Assembly (NCBI RefSeq): GCF_002210225.1
Contig: NZ_MWUJ01000008.1
Coordinates: forward strand, 1 to 64,000
Length of the DNA stretch: 64,000 bases
Reading direction: 5' to 3'
Source of the DNA: Geofilum rhodophaeum
GTDB lineage: Bacteria > Bacteroidota > Bacteroidia > Bacteroidales > Marinilabiliaceae
Position 1 is the first letter of the stretch, and every line of letters starts with the position of its first letter. The notes under the pieces were generated by a model, which worked only from the letters and a program-made list of their open reading frames with translations, ran no database searches and was not told where the DNA came from. The translations under genes were made by a program, and so were the position numbers. This document shows, piece by piece, positions 34,813-42,509 of the stretch.

Positions 34813-36144
34813 ATGCGAAAATGGATCACATTGTCCCCGGACGAGCCCCTGAAGCTGGAGGCTGCACTGCTTGCGCTTACAGCCGACTTTGAGGAAGCGA
34901 TGGTACTGAGCAACCGCTGGTACCAGCCTCAGGGCTGGTACCAAAAGCTGCAACGCTTTTCCCTCCTGGCGGGATTGGGCGCACTGGAAAGTCACCAAGG
35001 ACCCTTGGCACAACTGGGCCTCGCCCTGGATAAGGACGACTGGTACCTGGGCCATTTGAGCTACAAGCTGCAAGAAGAACTATTCCCTCTGCAGCCAAAG
35101 GCAGCCAGGGAACAAATACCTTTTGCCCCCCTCTCCTTTTTCCGTCCCCGCTGGCTGGTCCTCAACGATGCTAAAGGACCACGCCTGGGCTACGATCCAA
35201 GGCACGACGACGAGAAAACGGCAGGCAACTTCATCGAGAGACTGCTGGAGCGCAGGGAAAGACCCGAAACGAAATCGCCGCAACAACTTCCCCAGCTGCA
35301 AGCTTGTCTCAGCCGCGAACAATACCTCAAGGCAGTCAGGGACTTACAGGAACACATCCACCGGGGCGACATTTATGAGGTCAATTTCTGTATGGAGTTT
35401 GCCGCACAATTACCAGCCGAAACACCACCCCAGTACCCGCAGGACCTGTTTGCGCAACTGGCCGACCACAGCGCGGTGCCTTTTCTGGCCTTCCTGCGCC
35501 AGGGAACACGCTATGCCCTTTCGGCCTCCCCCGAACGCTACCTGCAAAAAAGGGGGCGACAGCTCTTCAGTATGCCCATGAAGGGGACTGCCGCCCGGTC
35601 GGCCGACCCCTTGCACGACGCCGCCTTGCGCAACGATCTGGCCGCCTCCGCCAAAGAGCGGGCAGAAAACATTATGATTACCGACCTGGTGCGCAACGAC
35701 CTTGCGCGCGTGGCCCAAAAAGCCTCCGTCAAGGTAGAAGAATTGTGTCGCCCCTACTCCTTTCCCCGGGTTCACCAATCGGTCAGCACCATTTCAGCCA
35801 CCCTGGGCGACAAAAAACAGTGGGTCGATGCCCTGTTGACGAGCTTCCCCATGGGTTCAATGACCGGGGCCCCCAAGTTCAGTGCCCTGCAACTCATCGA
35901 CCGGTATGAACAACGAAAAAGAGGTTTGTACTCCGGAGCCATCGGGTATCTGAGTCCCGAAAAGGATTTTGATTTCAGCGTAGTGATTCGTACTTTGCTT
36001 TGCGATACCCAAAGCCGTCGGCTGTCGTACACAGCCGGAAGTGCCATCACCGCACTTTCCGATCCCGAACAGGAATACCAGGAATGCCTGCTCAAAGCAG
36101 CCGCCATTTACCAACAAACACCCACTTCAGCCCCCAACAAATGA
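34813..36144 (+). CDS. pabB: aminodeoxychorismate synthase component I
   Basis: A 443-residue chorismate-binding enzyme. With a glutamine amidotransferase it makes 4-amino-4-deoxychorismate for folate synthesis. The C-terminal chorismate-binding domain shows HIHRGDIYEVNFCMEF, PFLAFLR, SASPERYL, MPMKGTAAR, IMITDLVRNDLARVA and GSMTGAPKFSALQLID. The first 130 residues are a diverged N-terminal domain. It lacks a fused amidotransferase or lyase domain, and neither pabA nor pabC is in the window. Component I of anthranilate synthase is the alternative; the neighbour context (tilS, not trp genes) favours PabB. ATG 34813 is chosen from the promoter position and because 16 earlier residues would lie in the promoter. 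Confidence 0.87.
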   Translation: MRKWITLSPDEPLKLEAALLALTADFEEAMVLSNRWYQPQGWYQKLQRFSLLAGLGALESHQGPLAQLGLALDKDDWYLGHLSYKLQEELFPLQPKAAREQIPFAPLSFFRPRWLVLNDAKGPRLGYDPRHDDEKTAGNFIERLLERRERPETKSPQQLPQLQACLSREQYLKAVRDLQEHIHRGDIYEVNFCMEFAAQLPAETPPQYPQDLFAQLADHSAVPFLAFLRQGTRYALSASPERYLQKRGRQLFSMPMKGTAARSADPLHDAALRNDLAASAKERAENIMITDLVRNDLARVAQKASVKVEELCRPYSFPRVHQSVSTISATLGDKKQWVDALLTSFPMGSMTGAPKFSALQLIDRYEQRKRGLYSGAIGYLSPEKDFDFSVVIRTLLCDTQSRRLSYTAGSAITALSDPEQEYQECLLKAAAIYQQTPTSAPNK

Positions 36145-37490
36145 GTCCCCAAGCCATGTCCAACAACTTCGAAAAACGCTTTCGTCACCACCTCCTTCTC
36201 CGCTGTGGGGTAAAAGAAAATACGCGCATATTGGTGGGACTCAGTGGAGGAGCCGATTCGGCAGCTTTGTTGCATCTCTTGAAAGCGGCCGGTCACACCA
36301 CCATAGCCGCCCATTGTAATTTCAATCTGCGCGGCAACGAGTCGGATGCCGACGAAGCCTTTGTCCGGGATCTTTGTCGTAAAGAAGGAATAGAAGTCCA
36401 TGTGCAAAGCTTCGAGACCACCGCTTATGCGACCTCGCATAAGCTTTCCATCGAAATGGCCGCCAGGGAGCTTCGCTACCGTTGGTTTCAGCAACTTATG
36501 GCCCAACACGACTGTGATCTTCTGGCCACCGGTCACCACGGCAACGACGCCATCGAGACCTTCTTCCTGAATCTGAGTCGCGGTACCGGGGTAAGGGGAC
36601 TGACCGGCATGGATTACCGGCGCGAGCAGCTTATCAGGCCCCTGCTTTTTGCTTCGTCCGATGAGATTCGCAACTTCTGTAAAGAACGCGTACTCTCTTG
36701 GCGCGAAGACGCCACCAACAGCGAAACCCTGTTTGTACGCAACAAAATCCGCCACCAAATACAGCCCCTGTTCGAGGAACTCAATCCCTCCTTTTTTGCC
36801 ACCATGCAACACAACCTCGACCACCTGCGCGAACTTGCGGCCTTTTTCGATACGGAAATGGAAAAGCTGCGCAACGAATGGGTGGCACAGGAGGGCGACA
36901 CCCATTTGATTCCCTTGCGCCTCTTGCGCGAACATCCACAGAAAAACAGTGTGCTTTTTGAGCTGCTGCGTCCCTACGGCTTCAACAGCAAAGCGGCCCA
37001 ACAAATAGCAGAGGGACTCGACAGCGAACCCGGACGTCAGTTTTTCTCGGCCACCCACCGTTTGGTGATCGACCGCTACAACCTGCTGCTGGTTAAAGAT
37101 GAGGAGAACGACCAGAACCGCTACATTTTGGAAGGCGGCAGCAAGCAACTTACAGTTCCACTGTCCCTCAAATGGGCATCCTACCCCAAAACCGAAGCTT
37201 TCATTTTATCCAAAAATCCCCATGAAGTACAACTCGATGCCGAGCTCATCGACTTCCCCCTCTACCTTCGGAAAGCCCGACCAGGCGATCGCTTCATCCC
37301 GCTGGGCATGACCGGCTTCAAAAAAATCAGCGATTTCTATGTTGACCAAAAACTCTCCCTCCTGCAAAAAGAAGACACCTGGCTGCTCACCAACGGACAC
37401 GACATCCTCTGGGTAGTGGGCCACCGCATCGACGAGCGCTACAAAATCACCCCATCCACCAGAGCCATCCTCCACCTCACCCTCCTTTAG
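36141..37490 (+). CDS. tilS: tRNA(Ile)-lysidine synthetase
   Basis: TilS attaches lysine to C34 of tRNA-Ile(CAU) so that it reads AUA. The 449-residue protein has the PP-loop SGGADSAALLHLL near residue 30, HCNFNLRGNESDADEAFV, ATGHHGNDAIETFFLNLSRGTGVRGLTGM and RNKIRHQIQPLFEELNP. It ends with the TilS C-terminal domain (LYLRKARPGDRFIPLGMTGFKKISDFYVDQKL). ATG 36141 overlaps the pabB stop by four bases (ATGA), implying coupling; ATG 36156 is an alternative. It is followed by a palindromic repeat array instead of a standard terminator. Confidence 0.95.
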   Translation: MSPQAMSNNFEKRFRHHLLLRCGVKENTRILVGLSGGADSAALLHLLKAAGHTTIAAHCNFNLRGNESDADEAFVRDLCRKEGIEVHVQSFETTAYATSHKLSIEMAARELRYRWFQQLMAQHDCDLLATGHHGNDAIETFFLNLSRGTGVRGLTGMDYRREQLIRPLLFASSDEIRNFCKERVLSWREDATNSETLFVRNKIRHQIQPLFEELNPSFFATMQHNLDHLRELAAFFDTEMEKLRNEWVAQEGDTHLIPLRLLREHPQKNSVLFELLRPYGFNSKAAQQIAEGLDSEPGRQFFSATHRLVIDRYNLLLVKDEENDQNRYILEGGSKQLTVPLSLKWASYPKTEAFILSKNPHEVQLDAELIDFPLYLRKARPGDRFIPLGMTGFKKISDFYVDQKLSLLQKEDTWLLTNGHDILWVVGHRIDERYKITPSTRAILHLTLL

Positions 37491-37518
37491 CCACTACGCA
37501 CCCCTCGCCCAAAAGCAC

Positions 37519-37780
37519 AATAAAGGCGGCACAGCCGCCGCGTGGACTTCAGTCCACTTTCAAGAACAAGCGCAAAGCGCTTGACCTATCCCTCCCAATA
37601 AAGGCAGCTCAGCTGCCGCGTGGACTTCAGTCCACTTTCAAGAACAGGCGCAAAGCGCTTGACCTATCCCTCCCAATAAAGGCGGCACAGCCGCCACGTG
37701 GACTTCAGTCCACTTTCAAGAACAAGCGCAAAGCGCTTGACCTATCCCTCCCAATAATAACCCAGGGTTTCAACCCTGGG
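37519..37780. repeat. three 78-bp palindromic units plus terminal D module
   Basis: Units start at 37519, 37597 and 37675, each 78 bp: module A (GGCGGCACAGCCGCC or GGCAGCTCAGCTGCC), module B GTGGACTTCAGTCCAC, then module C (AAGCGCAAAGCGCTT or AGGCGCAAAGCGCTT) with TGACCTATCCCTCCC. The array ends in D, CCCAGGGTTTCAACCCTGGG (37761-37780). Unit 2 differs from units 1 and 3 in both arms of A, and its C stem has a G-T pair. The whole gap 37491-37826 between convergent tilS and tyrA is filled by this array and short flanks, with no gene. Confidence 0.9.
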
Positions 37781-37826
37781 GGGCCCTGAGGGCGGCCTCC
37801 GCAGCTCTCAAGCTATGGGGCCCTCC

Positions 37827-38609
37827 CTACGACTTAGCAGCGATGTTCCCCCGCACCCGCTGCAAAAATGCCTGCAAACCCTCGGTATCGTGCTGGTTAA
37901 TCAGACCCAGCAAGTCCTTCAGCTCCTTACGGATCTGCTCAACCTGCCCTACGGTATAGGGGTTAAACAAAATTTCCGTCAACAGATAATCGTCCTCCGA
38001 CAGCAAGCCACGGGCAATGTCCATGTGCTTTTTAAAAGTAGTTCCCGGCGCATCCTGCTGCTTCATACAGGCAGCAAACACCAGGGTCGACGAAAAAGGA
38101 ATCGACAAAGAATAAGCAATGGTCTCATCGTGCTCATCAAAAGAATACTGATGAATGTTGAGTCCCAGCGAGCCAAAGAAGTCCTTAAAAAAGGCCTTGC
38201 CCATGTGGTCGGACTCGGTAATGATGATGGCGTGGTGCGCACTCAGATCCTTCAGGTTGGCAAAGGTGGGCCCAAACATGGGGTGGGTCGACACAAAGCG
38301 ACGACCCGTACTCTTGTAGTAATCCTGAAACCCTGTTTTCACCGAGGCAATGTCACTGAGGATACAATGAGCTGGCAAATAAGGCTCCACCTCACGAAAG
38401 ACCGCAATGGTGTGTTTCAGGGTAACACTGTTGATCAACAACTCAGGTTCAAATTCCCTGATTTCCTCAAGGGTCGTTAATCGCTGGGTATTGAACACAT
38501 AGCGCAAACGCTCCTTGTCCCTGTCAAAAATAGCCACTTCGTGCTGCAGACACAAGGCATCGGTCAACCAGGTCCCCATTTTACCAGCACCCAAAATACA
38601 AATCTTCAT
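37827..38609 (-). CDS. tyrA: prephenate dehydrogenase
   Basis: Makes 4-hydroxyphenylpyruvate for tyrosine. The 260-residue protein has an N-terminal dinucleotide fold (MKICILGAGKMGTWLTDAL) and the TyrA motifs SDIASVKTGFQDYY, FVSTHPMFGPTFANL and ITESDHM. It is a single-domain enzyme without chorismate mutase, which is fused to DAHP synthase upstream. Start ATG 38609 is set by the Rossmann fold; the frame continues to a GTG at 38642 inside a strong hairpin. It is the last gene of the aromatic operon, 98 bases after the DAHP synthase gene. Confidence 0.92.
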   Translation of the reverse strand: MKICILGAGKMGTWLTDALCLQHEVAIFDRDKERLRYVFNTQRLTTLEEIREFEPELLINSVTLKHTIAVFREVEPYLPAHCILSDIASVKTGFQDYYKSTGRRFVSTHPMFGPTFANLKDLSAHHAIIITESDHMGKAFFKDFFGSLGLNIHQYSFDEHDETIAYSLSIPFSSTLVFAACMKQQDAPGTTFKKHMDIARGLLSEDDYLLTEILFNPYTVGQVEQIRKELKDLLGLINQHDTEGLQAFLQRVRGNIAAKS

Positions 38610-38631
38610 TGCTTGCACATTGTTGTTTACA

Positions 38632-38666
38632 AGCAGCATCACCAGGCCGGGCCGGGTGATGCTGCT
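38632..38666 (-). promoter_or_regulatory. intercistronic hairpin before tyrA
   Basis: AGCAGCATCACC (38632-38643) and GGTGATGCTGCT (38655-38666) form a perfect 12-bp stem with a GC-rich 11-base loop that can fold further (GGCC...GGCC). There is no T-run after it on the minus strand. It lies 22 bases before the tyrA start and could be an RNA processing or stability element. Confidence 0.6.
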
Positions 38667-38707
38667 GAATAATTCTCCAGAACGCTTGCTGTTAAAGAAT
38701 AGAAAAC

Positions 38708-39814
38708 CTAAGCCTCCTTCTCCTTACTTTTAAGCGCCTTGTTCATGATGGCACTCTGACAAGAGATGGATTCTTCGTGAATGGATTCAAAAATCTTCAC
38801 GGCAAATTCCCCGTCAAGGCCCCGTTTATTGGCACGCTCTGTACGGTCGCGCATGATTTCATCGTAACGACGACTCTGCAAAATGGTAATGTTGTTCTCC
38901 TGCTTGTACTTACCAATGGCTTCCGAAACCTTCATACGGGCAGCCAAAATGTCGAGCAGATCGTTGTCGAGTTTATCGATTTGCTTACGCAACTCATCGA
39001 GCGTATTACGCGGTGTATCCCCGATTTTAGGACGACGCAAGATCAAACCATCCAACACCTTCTTGAGGCCTTCAGGAGTCAACTGCTGAGCAGCGTCGCT
39101 CCAGGCCTTCTCCGGATTGTAATGGGTTTCGATGATCAAACCATCAAAGTTCAAGTCCATCGCCTCCTGGCAAATGTCGGCAATCAGCTCTCGCTTACCC
39201 CCGATGTGACTCGGGTCGGTGATGATGGGCAGCTCCGGAATACGACGGTGCAACTCAATGGGAATCTGCCATTGCGGATGGTTGCGGAATTCCGACTTAT
39301 CGTAAGTACTGAAACCGCGATGAATCGCAGCCAGCTGCTTAATTCCGGCATTGTTGATGCGCTCCAGGGCGCCTATCCACAAATCGAGGTCGGGGTTCAC
39401 CGGGTTTTTAACAAACACGGGAATATCGAGGCCCTTAAGGGCATCGGCCACTTCCTGTACAGCAAAAGGGTTGGCCGAAGTACGGGCTCCCACCCACATC
39501 ATATCCACACCATGCTTAATGGCTTCGTATACGTGATGCGCAGTGGCTACCTCTACACCGACATACATGCCGGTTTCTTCCTTCACTTTCTTGAGCCAGG
39601 GGAGTCCGATAGAACCCACGCCTTCGAAGGCTCCGGGACGGGTACGTGGCTTCCAGATGCCTGCACGGAAGACTTTTACGCCGATGGCCGAAAGCAAACG
39701 GGCAGTAGCCAGAGTTTGCTCTTCGGTTTCCGCACTACAGGGACCCGCAATTACCAGGGGTCTTTTAGGTTCCAGACCCGGAAAATTAATGGGTTCAAGA
39801 TTCAACTTTGACAT
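38708..39814 (-). CDS. bifunctional 3-deoxy-7-phosphoheptulonate synthase / chorismate mutase (type II)
   Basis: A 368-residue fusion of the entry enzyme of the shikimate pathway with chorismate mutase, linking entry and branch point. Residues 1-265 are a DAHP synthase of the beta/KDO8P-like class (VIAGPCSAET, FRAGIWKPRTRPGAFEG, VGARTSANP, VFVKNPVNPD, AAIHRGFSTYDKSEFRN, DPSHIGGKREL). Residues about 270-368 are an AroQ-type mutase (LDELRKQIDKLDNDLLDILAARMKVSEAIGKYK). This order is common in Bacteroidota. It starts 6 bases after the aminotransferase gene in the same operon. The mutase can also act as a feedback module in related fusions. Confidence 0.95.
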   Translation of the reverse strand: MSKLNLEPINFPGLEPKRPLVIAGPCSAETEEQTLATARLLSAIGVKVFRAGIWKPRTRPGAFEGVGSIGLPWLKKVKEETGMYVGVEVATAHHVYEAIKHGVDMMWVGARTSANPFAVQEVADALKGLDIPVFVKNPVNPDLDLWIGALERINNAGIKQLAAIHRGFSTYDKSEFRNHPQWQIPIELHRRIPELPIITDPSHIGGKRELIADICQEAMDLNFDGLIIETHYNPEKAWSDAAQQLTPEGLKKVLDGLILRRPKIGDTPRNTLDELRKQIDKLDNDLLDILAARMKVSEAIGKYKQENNITILQSRRYDEIMRDRTERANKRGLDGEFAVKIFESIHEESISCQSAIMNKALKSKEKEA

Positions 39815-39820
39815 AGCTGC

Positions 39821-40981
39821 TTAAAATTTGATGTTTTGGATGCGTTTAATGGTTTCCCTGAATTTATCTTCGGTGGTACAAAGCGAGATGCGAATGTACC
39901 GTTCACCTGCTTCCCCGAAGATGAAACCGGGGGTAATAAATACATGAGCCTTCTCTAATACGATGTCGCTCACTTCGGTACCGTTTTTAAAAGTATCGGG
40001 AATGCGGGCCCAGACGAACAAACCGGTTTGGTTGCGGTCGTACTCGCATTTTAAGAGGTCCATAATCTGGAATACCAGTTCACGACGACGGGTATAGCCT
40101 TCGTTCAACTCTTTGTACCAGGCGTCACCCATAGACAGTGCCTTAATGGCGGCTTCCTGCACGGGACGGAACATACCGGAGTCCATGTTGCTCTTTACAC
40201 GCAAAATGTACTGCAAAAACTCTGCGTTAGAGGCAGCCATACCCACGCGCCATCCGGCCATGTTGTGCGACTTACTCAAGGAATTCAATTCAATACCAAT
40301 CTCCTTAAATCCGGGAATGGACATGATGCTGGTAGGATTGGGGTTCAGCACAAAACTGTAGGGGTTATCGTTGACCAATAAGATGTTGTTTTTACGACAG
40401 AAAGCCACGATCTTCTCCATCACCTCCTGCTGGGCAGGGGCTCCGGTAGGCATGTTGGGATAGTTGATCCACATCATTTTCACCTTCGACAGGTCGCTGT
40501 TTTCCAGGGCCGCCAAATCGGGCTGCCAGTTGTCGTCGGCTTTCAATTCAAAATAACGAATTTTGGCACTCACCAGGTTGGCAACGGCAGTGTAGGTGGG
40601 GTAGCCCAGACTGGGCAACAGAACCTCATCACCGGGGTTCAGAAAAGCCATGCAGATGTGCATGATGGCCTCCTTGGAACCCATCATGGGCAGAATTTCA
40701 GTATTGTAGTCGAGTTCGACGTTGTAACTGCGCTTGTACCAGTCGGCAAAGGCCTTACGAAGACCGGGTGTTCCGACATAGCTCTGATAGCCGTGGAAAC
40801 CGGGGTTTGGCGCTGCATCCTGCAGGGCCTTAATGACTTCGGGGGCAGGCGCCTGGTCGGGACTGCCGATACCAAGGTTTACAACGTCTGCGCCTTCGTT
40901 GCGCATTTTTTCAATCTGCTTCAGTTTAATCGAAAAATAGTATTCCGATACATTACTAATTCTGTCTGCTGGTTGAATCAT
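39821..40981 (-). CDS. class I/II aminotransferase, probably aromatic
   Basis: A 386-residue PLP enzyme with the PLP lysine in SLSKSHNMAGWRVG, MGSKEAIMH for the cofactor phosphate, YPNMPTGAPA and a C-terminal arginine in YIRISLC. By sequence it resembles LL-diaminopimelate or aspartate-type aminotransferases. Two facts argue for an aromatic role (phenylpyruvate and 4-hydroxyphenylpyruvate to Phe and Tyr): it sits between pheA and the DAHP synthase/mutase, and the genome already carries ddh for DAP. Substrate remains inference. A TATCTTTA box at 41042-41035 could give it an extra promoter. Confidence 0.85.
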   Translation of the reverse strand: MIQPADRISNVSEYYFSIKLKQIEKMRNEGADVVNLGIGSPDQAPAPEVIKALQDAAPNPGFHGYQSYVGTPGLRKAFADWYKRSYNVELDYNTEILPMMGSKEAIMHICMAFLNPGDEVLLPSLGYPTYTAVANLVSAKIRYFELKADDNWQPDLAALENSDLSKVKMMWINYPNMPTGAPAQQEVMEKIVAFCRKNNILLVNDNPYSFVLNPNPTSIMSIPGFKEIGIELNSLSKSHNMAGWRVGMAASNAEFLQYILRVKSNMDSGMFRPVQEAAIKALSMGDAWYKELNEGYTRRRELVFQIMDLLKCEYDRNQTGLFVWARIPDTFKNGTEVSDIVLEKAHVFITPGFIFGEAGERYIRISLCTTEDKFRETIKRIQNIKF

Positions 40982-41059
40982 GGTTACAATTTATAATTGT
41001 CAATAAAAAGGTTAATTATAAGGTCATTCAACGATAAAGATAAAGCCAATTTTTCTGTG

Positions 41060-41083
41060 GTAAAAACGCCGCTGCGTTTTTAC
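41060..41083 (-). terminator. hairpin overlapping the pheA stop
   Basis: GTAAAAACGC and GCGTTTTTAC (10-bp perfect stem, 4-base loop) include the pheA stop codon. No T-run follows it, so it is more likely a partial terminator or mRNA end element between pheA and the aminotransferase gene. Confidence 0.45.
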
Positions 41084-41982
41084 AAGGCCACGGCCCTCTT
41101 CACCCCTCCGCCACCGTTGGTTTCGTAAAGGGTATCGGCCGCCTCGTACTCTCCCAGTTCACGCAGCTTACGGGTAAGGGGCCGTATGGCATCGAGCGAC
41201 TGGTGATAGCGTTGGTAATCAGTTATCTGCACATCGATGTAAAAAAGATATTCCCACTCCTGCCCGATAATGGGCAGCGATTGTATCTTACTCAGGTTGA
41301 TGTTGTAAAAAGTCAGGATGGTCAAAATCTTGGAGAGACTGCCCTCTTCGTGAGGCAGGGAAAAGACCAGGGAAGCCTTGGTCAGGCGACCTTCGCTGAG
41401 CAACTTTTGTTTTTGCTGCTCATCGGCACGACCGACCACCAAAAAGCGGGTATAGTTGTGTTTGTTGGTTTCAATATCGCGTGCCAACAACTCCAACCCG
41501 TAAATTTGAGCGGCCAGCGAAGAAGCAATCGCAGCAACACCTGGGGTGCGATTTTCTGAGATACGCTTGGCGCTGAGGGCGGTATCTTCCGACTCCACCA
41601 GACGAATATGCGGATAGCTTTTGAAAAACGCCTCGCACTGTGCCAGCGCCATAGGGTGCGAATGCACTTCTTTAATATCGGCCAGCGTTTGTCCCGGTAA
41701 GGCCATCAGCTGGTGCTTAATGCGCAACTTGTGTTCGCCAAGCACCATAAAACCAGAATCCTTCAACAGGGTGTAATTGGCCAGCAAACTGCCCACCAGG
41801 GTATTTTCGATGGCTACCATGCCCAGCATCTCCTCATCCTGATTCATTCGCTCAAACAATTCAGGAAACGACAAACAGGGAACCAATTCAAGGGGTTCAT
41901 CGCCAAAGTAGGCACGGGCAGCGATGTCGTGATTGGCTCCCGGCCATCCCTGAATCGCAATCTTTGTTGCTGACTGACTCAT
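41080..41982 (-). CDS. pheA: prephenate dehydratase with ACT domain
   Basis: Converts prephenate to phenylpyruvate, the committed step to phenylalanine. The 300-residue protein carries the catalytic domain (IAIQGWPGANHDIAARAYF, MVAIENTLVGSLLANYTLL, NKHNYTRFLVVGR with the Thr-Arg-Phe triad) and a C-terminal ACT domain (ASLVFSLPHEEGSLSKILTILTFYNINLSKIQS), which in relatives binds phenylalanine for feedback inhibition. The fused chorismate mutase of enterobacterial PheA is absent; that activity is on the DAHP synthase. ATG 41982 is chosen over TTG 42042 because the core domain starts there and the longer start approaches the terminator tail. First structural gene of the operon, behind the attenuator. 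Confidence 0.94.
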   Translation of the reverse strand: MSQSATKIAIQGWPGANHDIAARAYFGDEPLELVPCLSFPELFERMNQDEEMLGMVAIENTLVGSLLANYTLLKDSGFMVLGEHKLRIKHQLMALPGQTLADIKEVHSHPMALAQCEAFFKSYPHIRLVESEDTALSAKRISENRTPGVAAIASSLAAQIYGLELLARDIETNKHNYTRFLVVGRADEQQKQKLLSEGRLTKASLVFSLPHEEGSLSKILTILTFYNINLSKIQSLPIIGQEWEYLFYIDVQITDYQRYHQSLDAIRPLTRKLRELGEYEAADTLYETNGGGGVKRAVAL

Positions 41983-42058
41983 TTTATCTTTTCGTTTCAA
42001 TTTCCCTTTAGCTTCAAACGACGCGAAGCCGTACTTGTTCAACAGTGCTGCTGCTTTT

Positions 42059-42096
42059 AAAAAATAAAAATCCCGCCCTGATACAGGGGCGGGATT
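42059..42096 (-). terminator. attenuator terminator of the aromatic operon
   Basis: On the minus strand AATCCCGCCC (42096-42087) pairs with GGGCGGGATT (42078-42069), a 10-bp stem with seven consecutive G-C pairs and an 8-base loop. It is followed by a T tract, TTTTTATTTT (42070-42061) plus two more T, to 42059. It lies between the leader peptide and pheA, where a terminator makes sense only as an attenuator. Confidence 0.93.
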
Positions 42097-42154
42097 ATAT
42101 TTTGTCGGGAATTCCTAAATTTCATTTCTATTAGGCAAACACATAACCCACCCC
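42086..42154 (-). promoter_or_regulatory. antiterminator of the aromatic operon leader
   Basis: The 5' arm GGGGTGGGTTAT (42154-42143, inside leader codons 21-25) is complementary to ATAA-T-CCCGCCCC (42098-42086): eight pairs including one G-U, then a single bulged base, then four A-U pairs. The 3' arm is the left half of the terminator, so the two structures exclude each other. A ribosome stalled on the aromatic codons upstream would leave the 5' arm free and favour read-through. Confidence 0.85.
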
Positions 42155-42216
42155 CTTTGGCCATAAAACCAAAAAAAGAAGTAAAAGAAATAATAAAAAT
42201 AGGAACCGCGTTTCAT
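42115..42216 (-). CDS. aromatic amino acid leader peptide (attenuator)
   Basis: A 33-codon frame too short for ordinary gene calling. After Met-Lys-Arg-Gly-Ser it reads YFYYFFYFFFWFY (residues 6-18): seven Phe, five Tyr and one Trp codon without interruption, then GQRGWVMCLPNRNEI and a TAG stop at 42117-42115. A promoter ends 20 bases before its ATG, and an intrinsic terminator with a competing antiterminator follows. The next gene is pheA, then aminotransferase, DAHP synthase/chorismate mutase and tyrA, so codon content and pathway match exactly. By analogy with pheL and trpL, the peptide itself has no function beyond ribosome stalling when charged tRNA-Phe, -Tyr or -Trp is scarce. Confidence 0.93.
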   Translation of the reverse strand: MKRGSYFYYFFYFFFWFYGQRGWVMCLPNRNEI

Positions 42217-42236
42217 TTGCTCGCTTTTATCAGCTA

Positions 42237-42267
42237 CAAAAATAGAGATAAAAATCATTCCTCCAAC
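42237..42267 (-). promoter_or_regulatory. promoter of the aromatic operon
   Basis: On the minus strand GTTG (42267-42264), 19 bases, TATTTTTG (42244-42237): a full -7 box and three of four -33 bases at the right distance. Transcription would begin near 42231, about 15 bases before the leader peptide ATG. Confidence 0.75.
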
Positions 42268-42439
42268 CCAAATTTGAAAAAAAAGAAGTGAAAAGGCTGC
42301 TTTTTTTTTAATCCCAAAGCCCCCGACTGTATTTTACTTACTTTTTAACAGCTGCCAAACCACAAGCTGCCAAGGTTTCTCCTTTACCTTCCCGGGCCGA
42401 CCGCCTGGCCCTTCTTTTATTAAAGCTGCCGTGGCAGTC

Positions 42440-42471
42440 TTTGCACAAATCAAGTCTTTTTGCTACCTTAC
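42440..42471 (+). promoter_or_regulatory. candidate promoter of the mla operon
   Basis: TTTG (42440-42443), 20 bases, TACCTTAC (42464-42471; six of eight -7 bases). It lies 38 bases before the mlaD ATG. It is weaker than the other promoters in the window. Confidence 0.4.
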
Positions 42472-42509
42472 CTAGCCTACTCTGCCCACTCCAAATTAAA
42501 CCCGACAGC

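Noticed and set aside
39821-40981. Naming the aminotransferase dapL
   Set aside because: Position in the aromatic operon and presence of ddh make the DAP role doubtful, so no symbol was given.
41983-42042. Longer PheA start at TTG 42042
   Set aside because: The extra 20 residues are lysine-rich and not part of the enzyme fold, and the start would approach the attenuator terminator tail.
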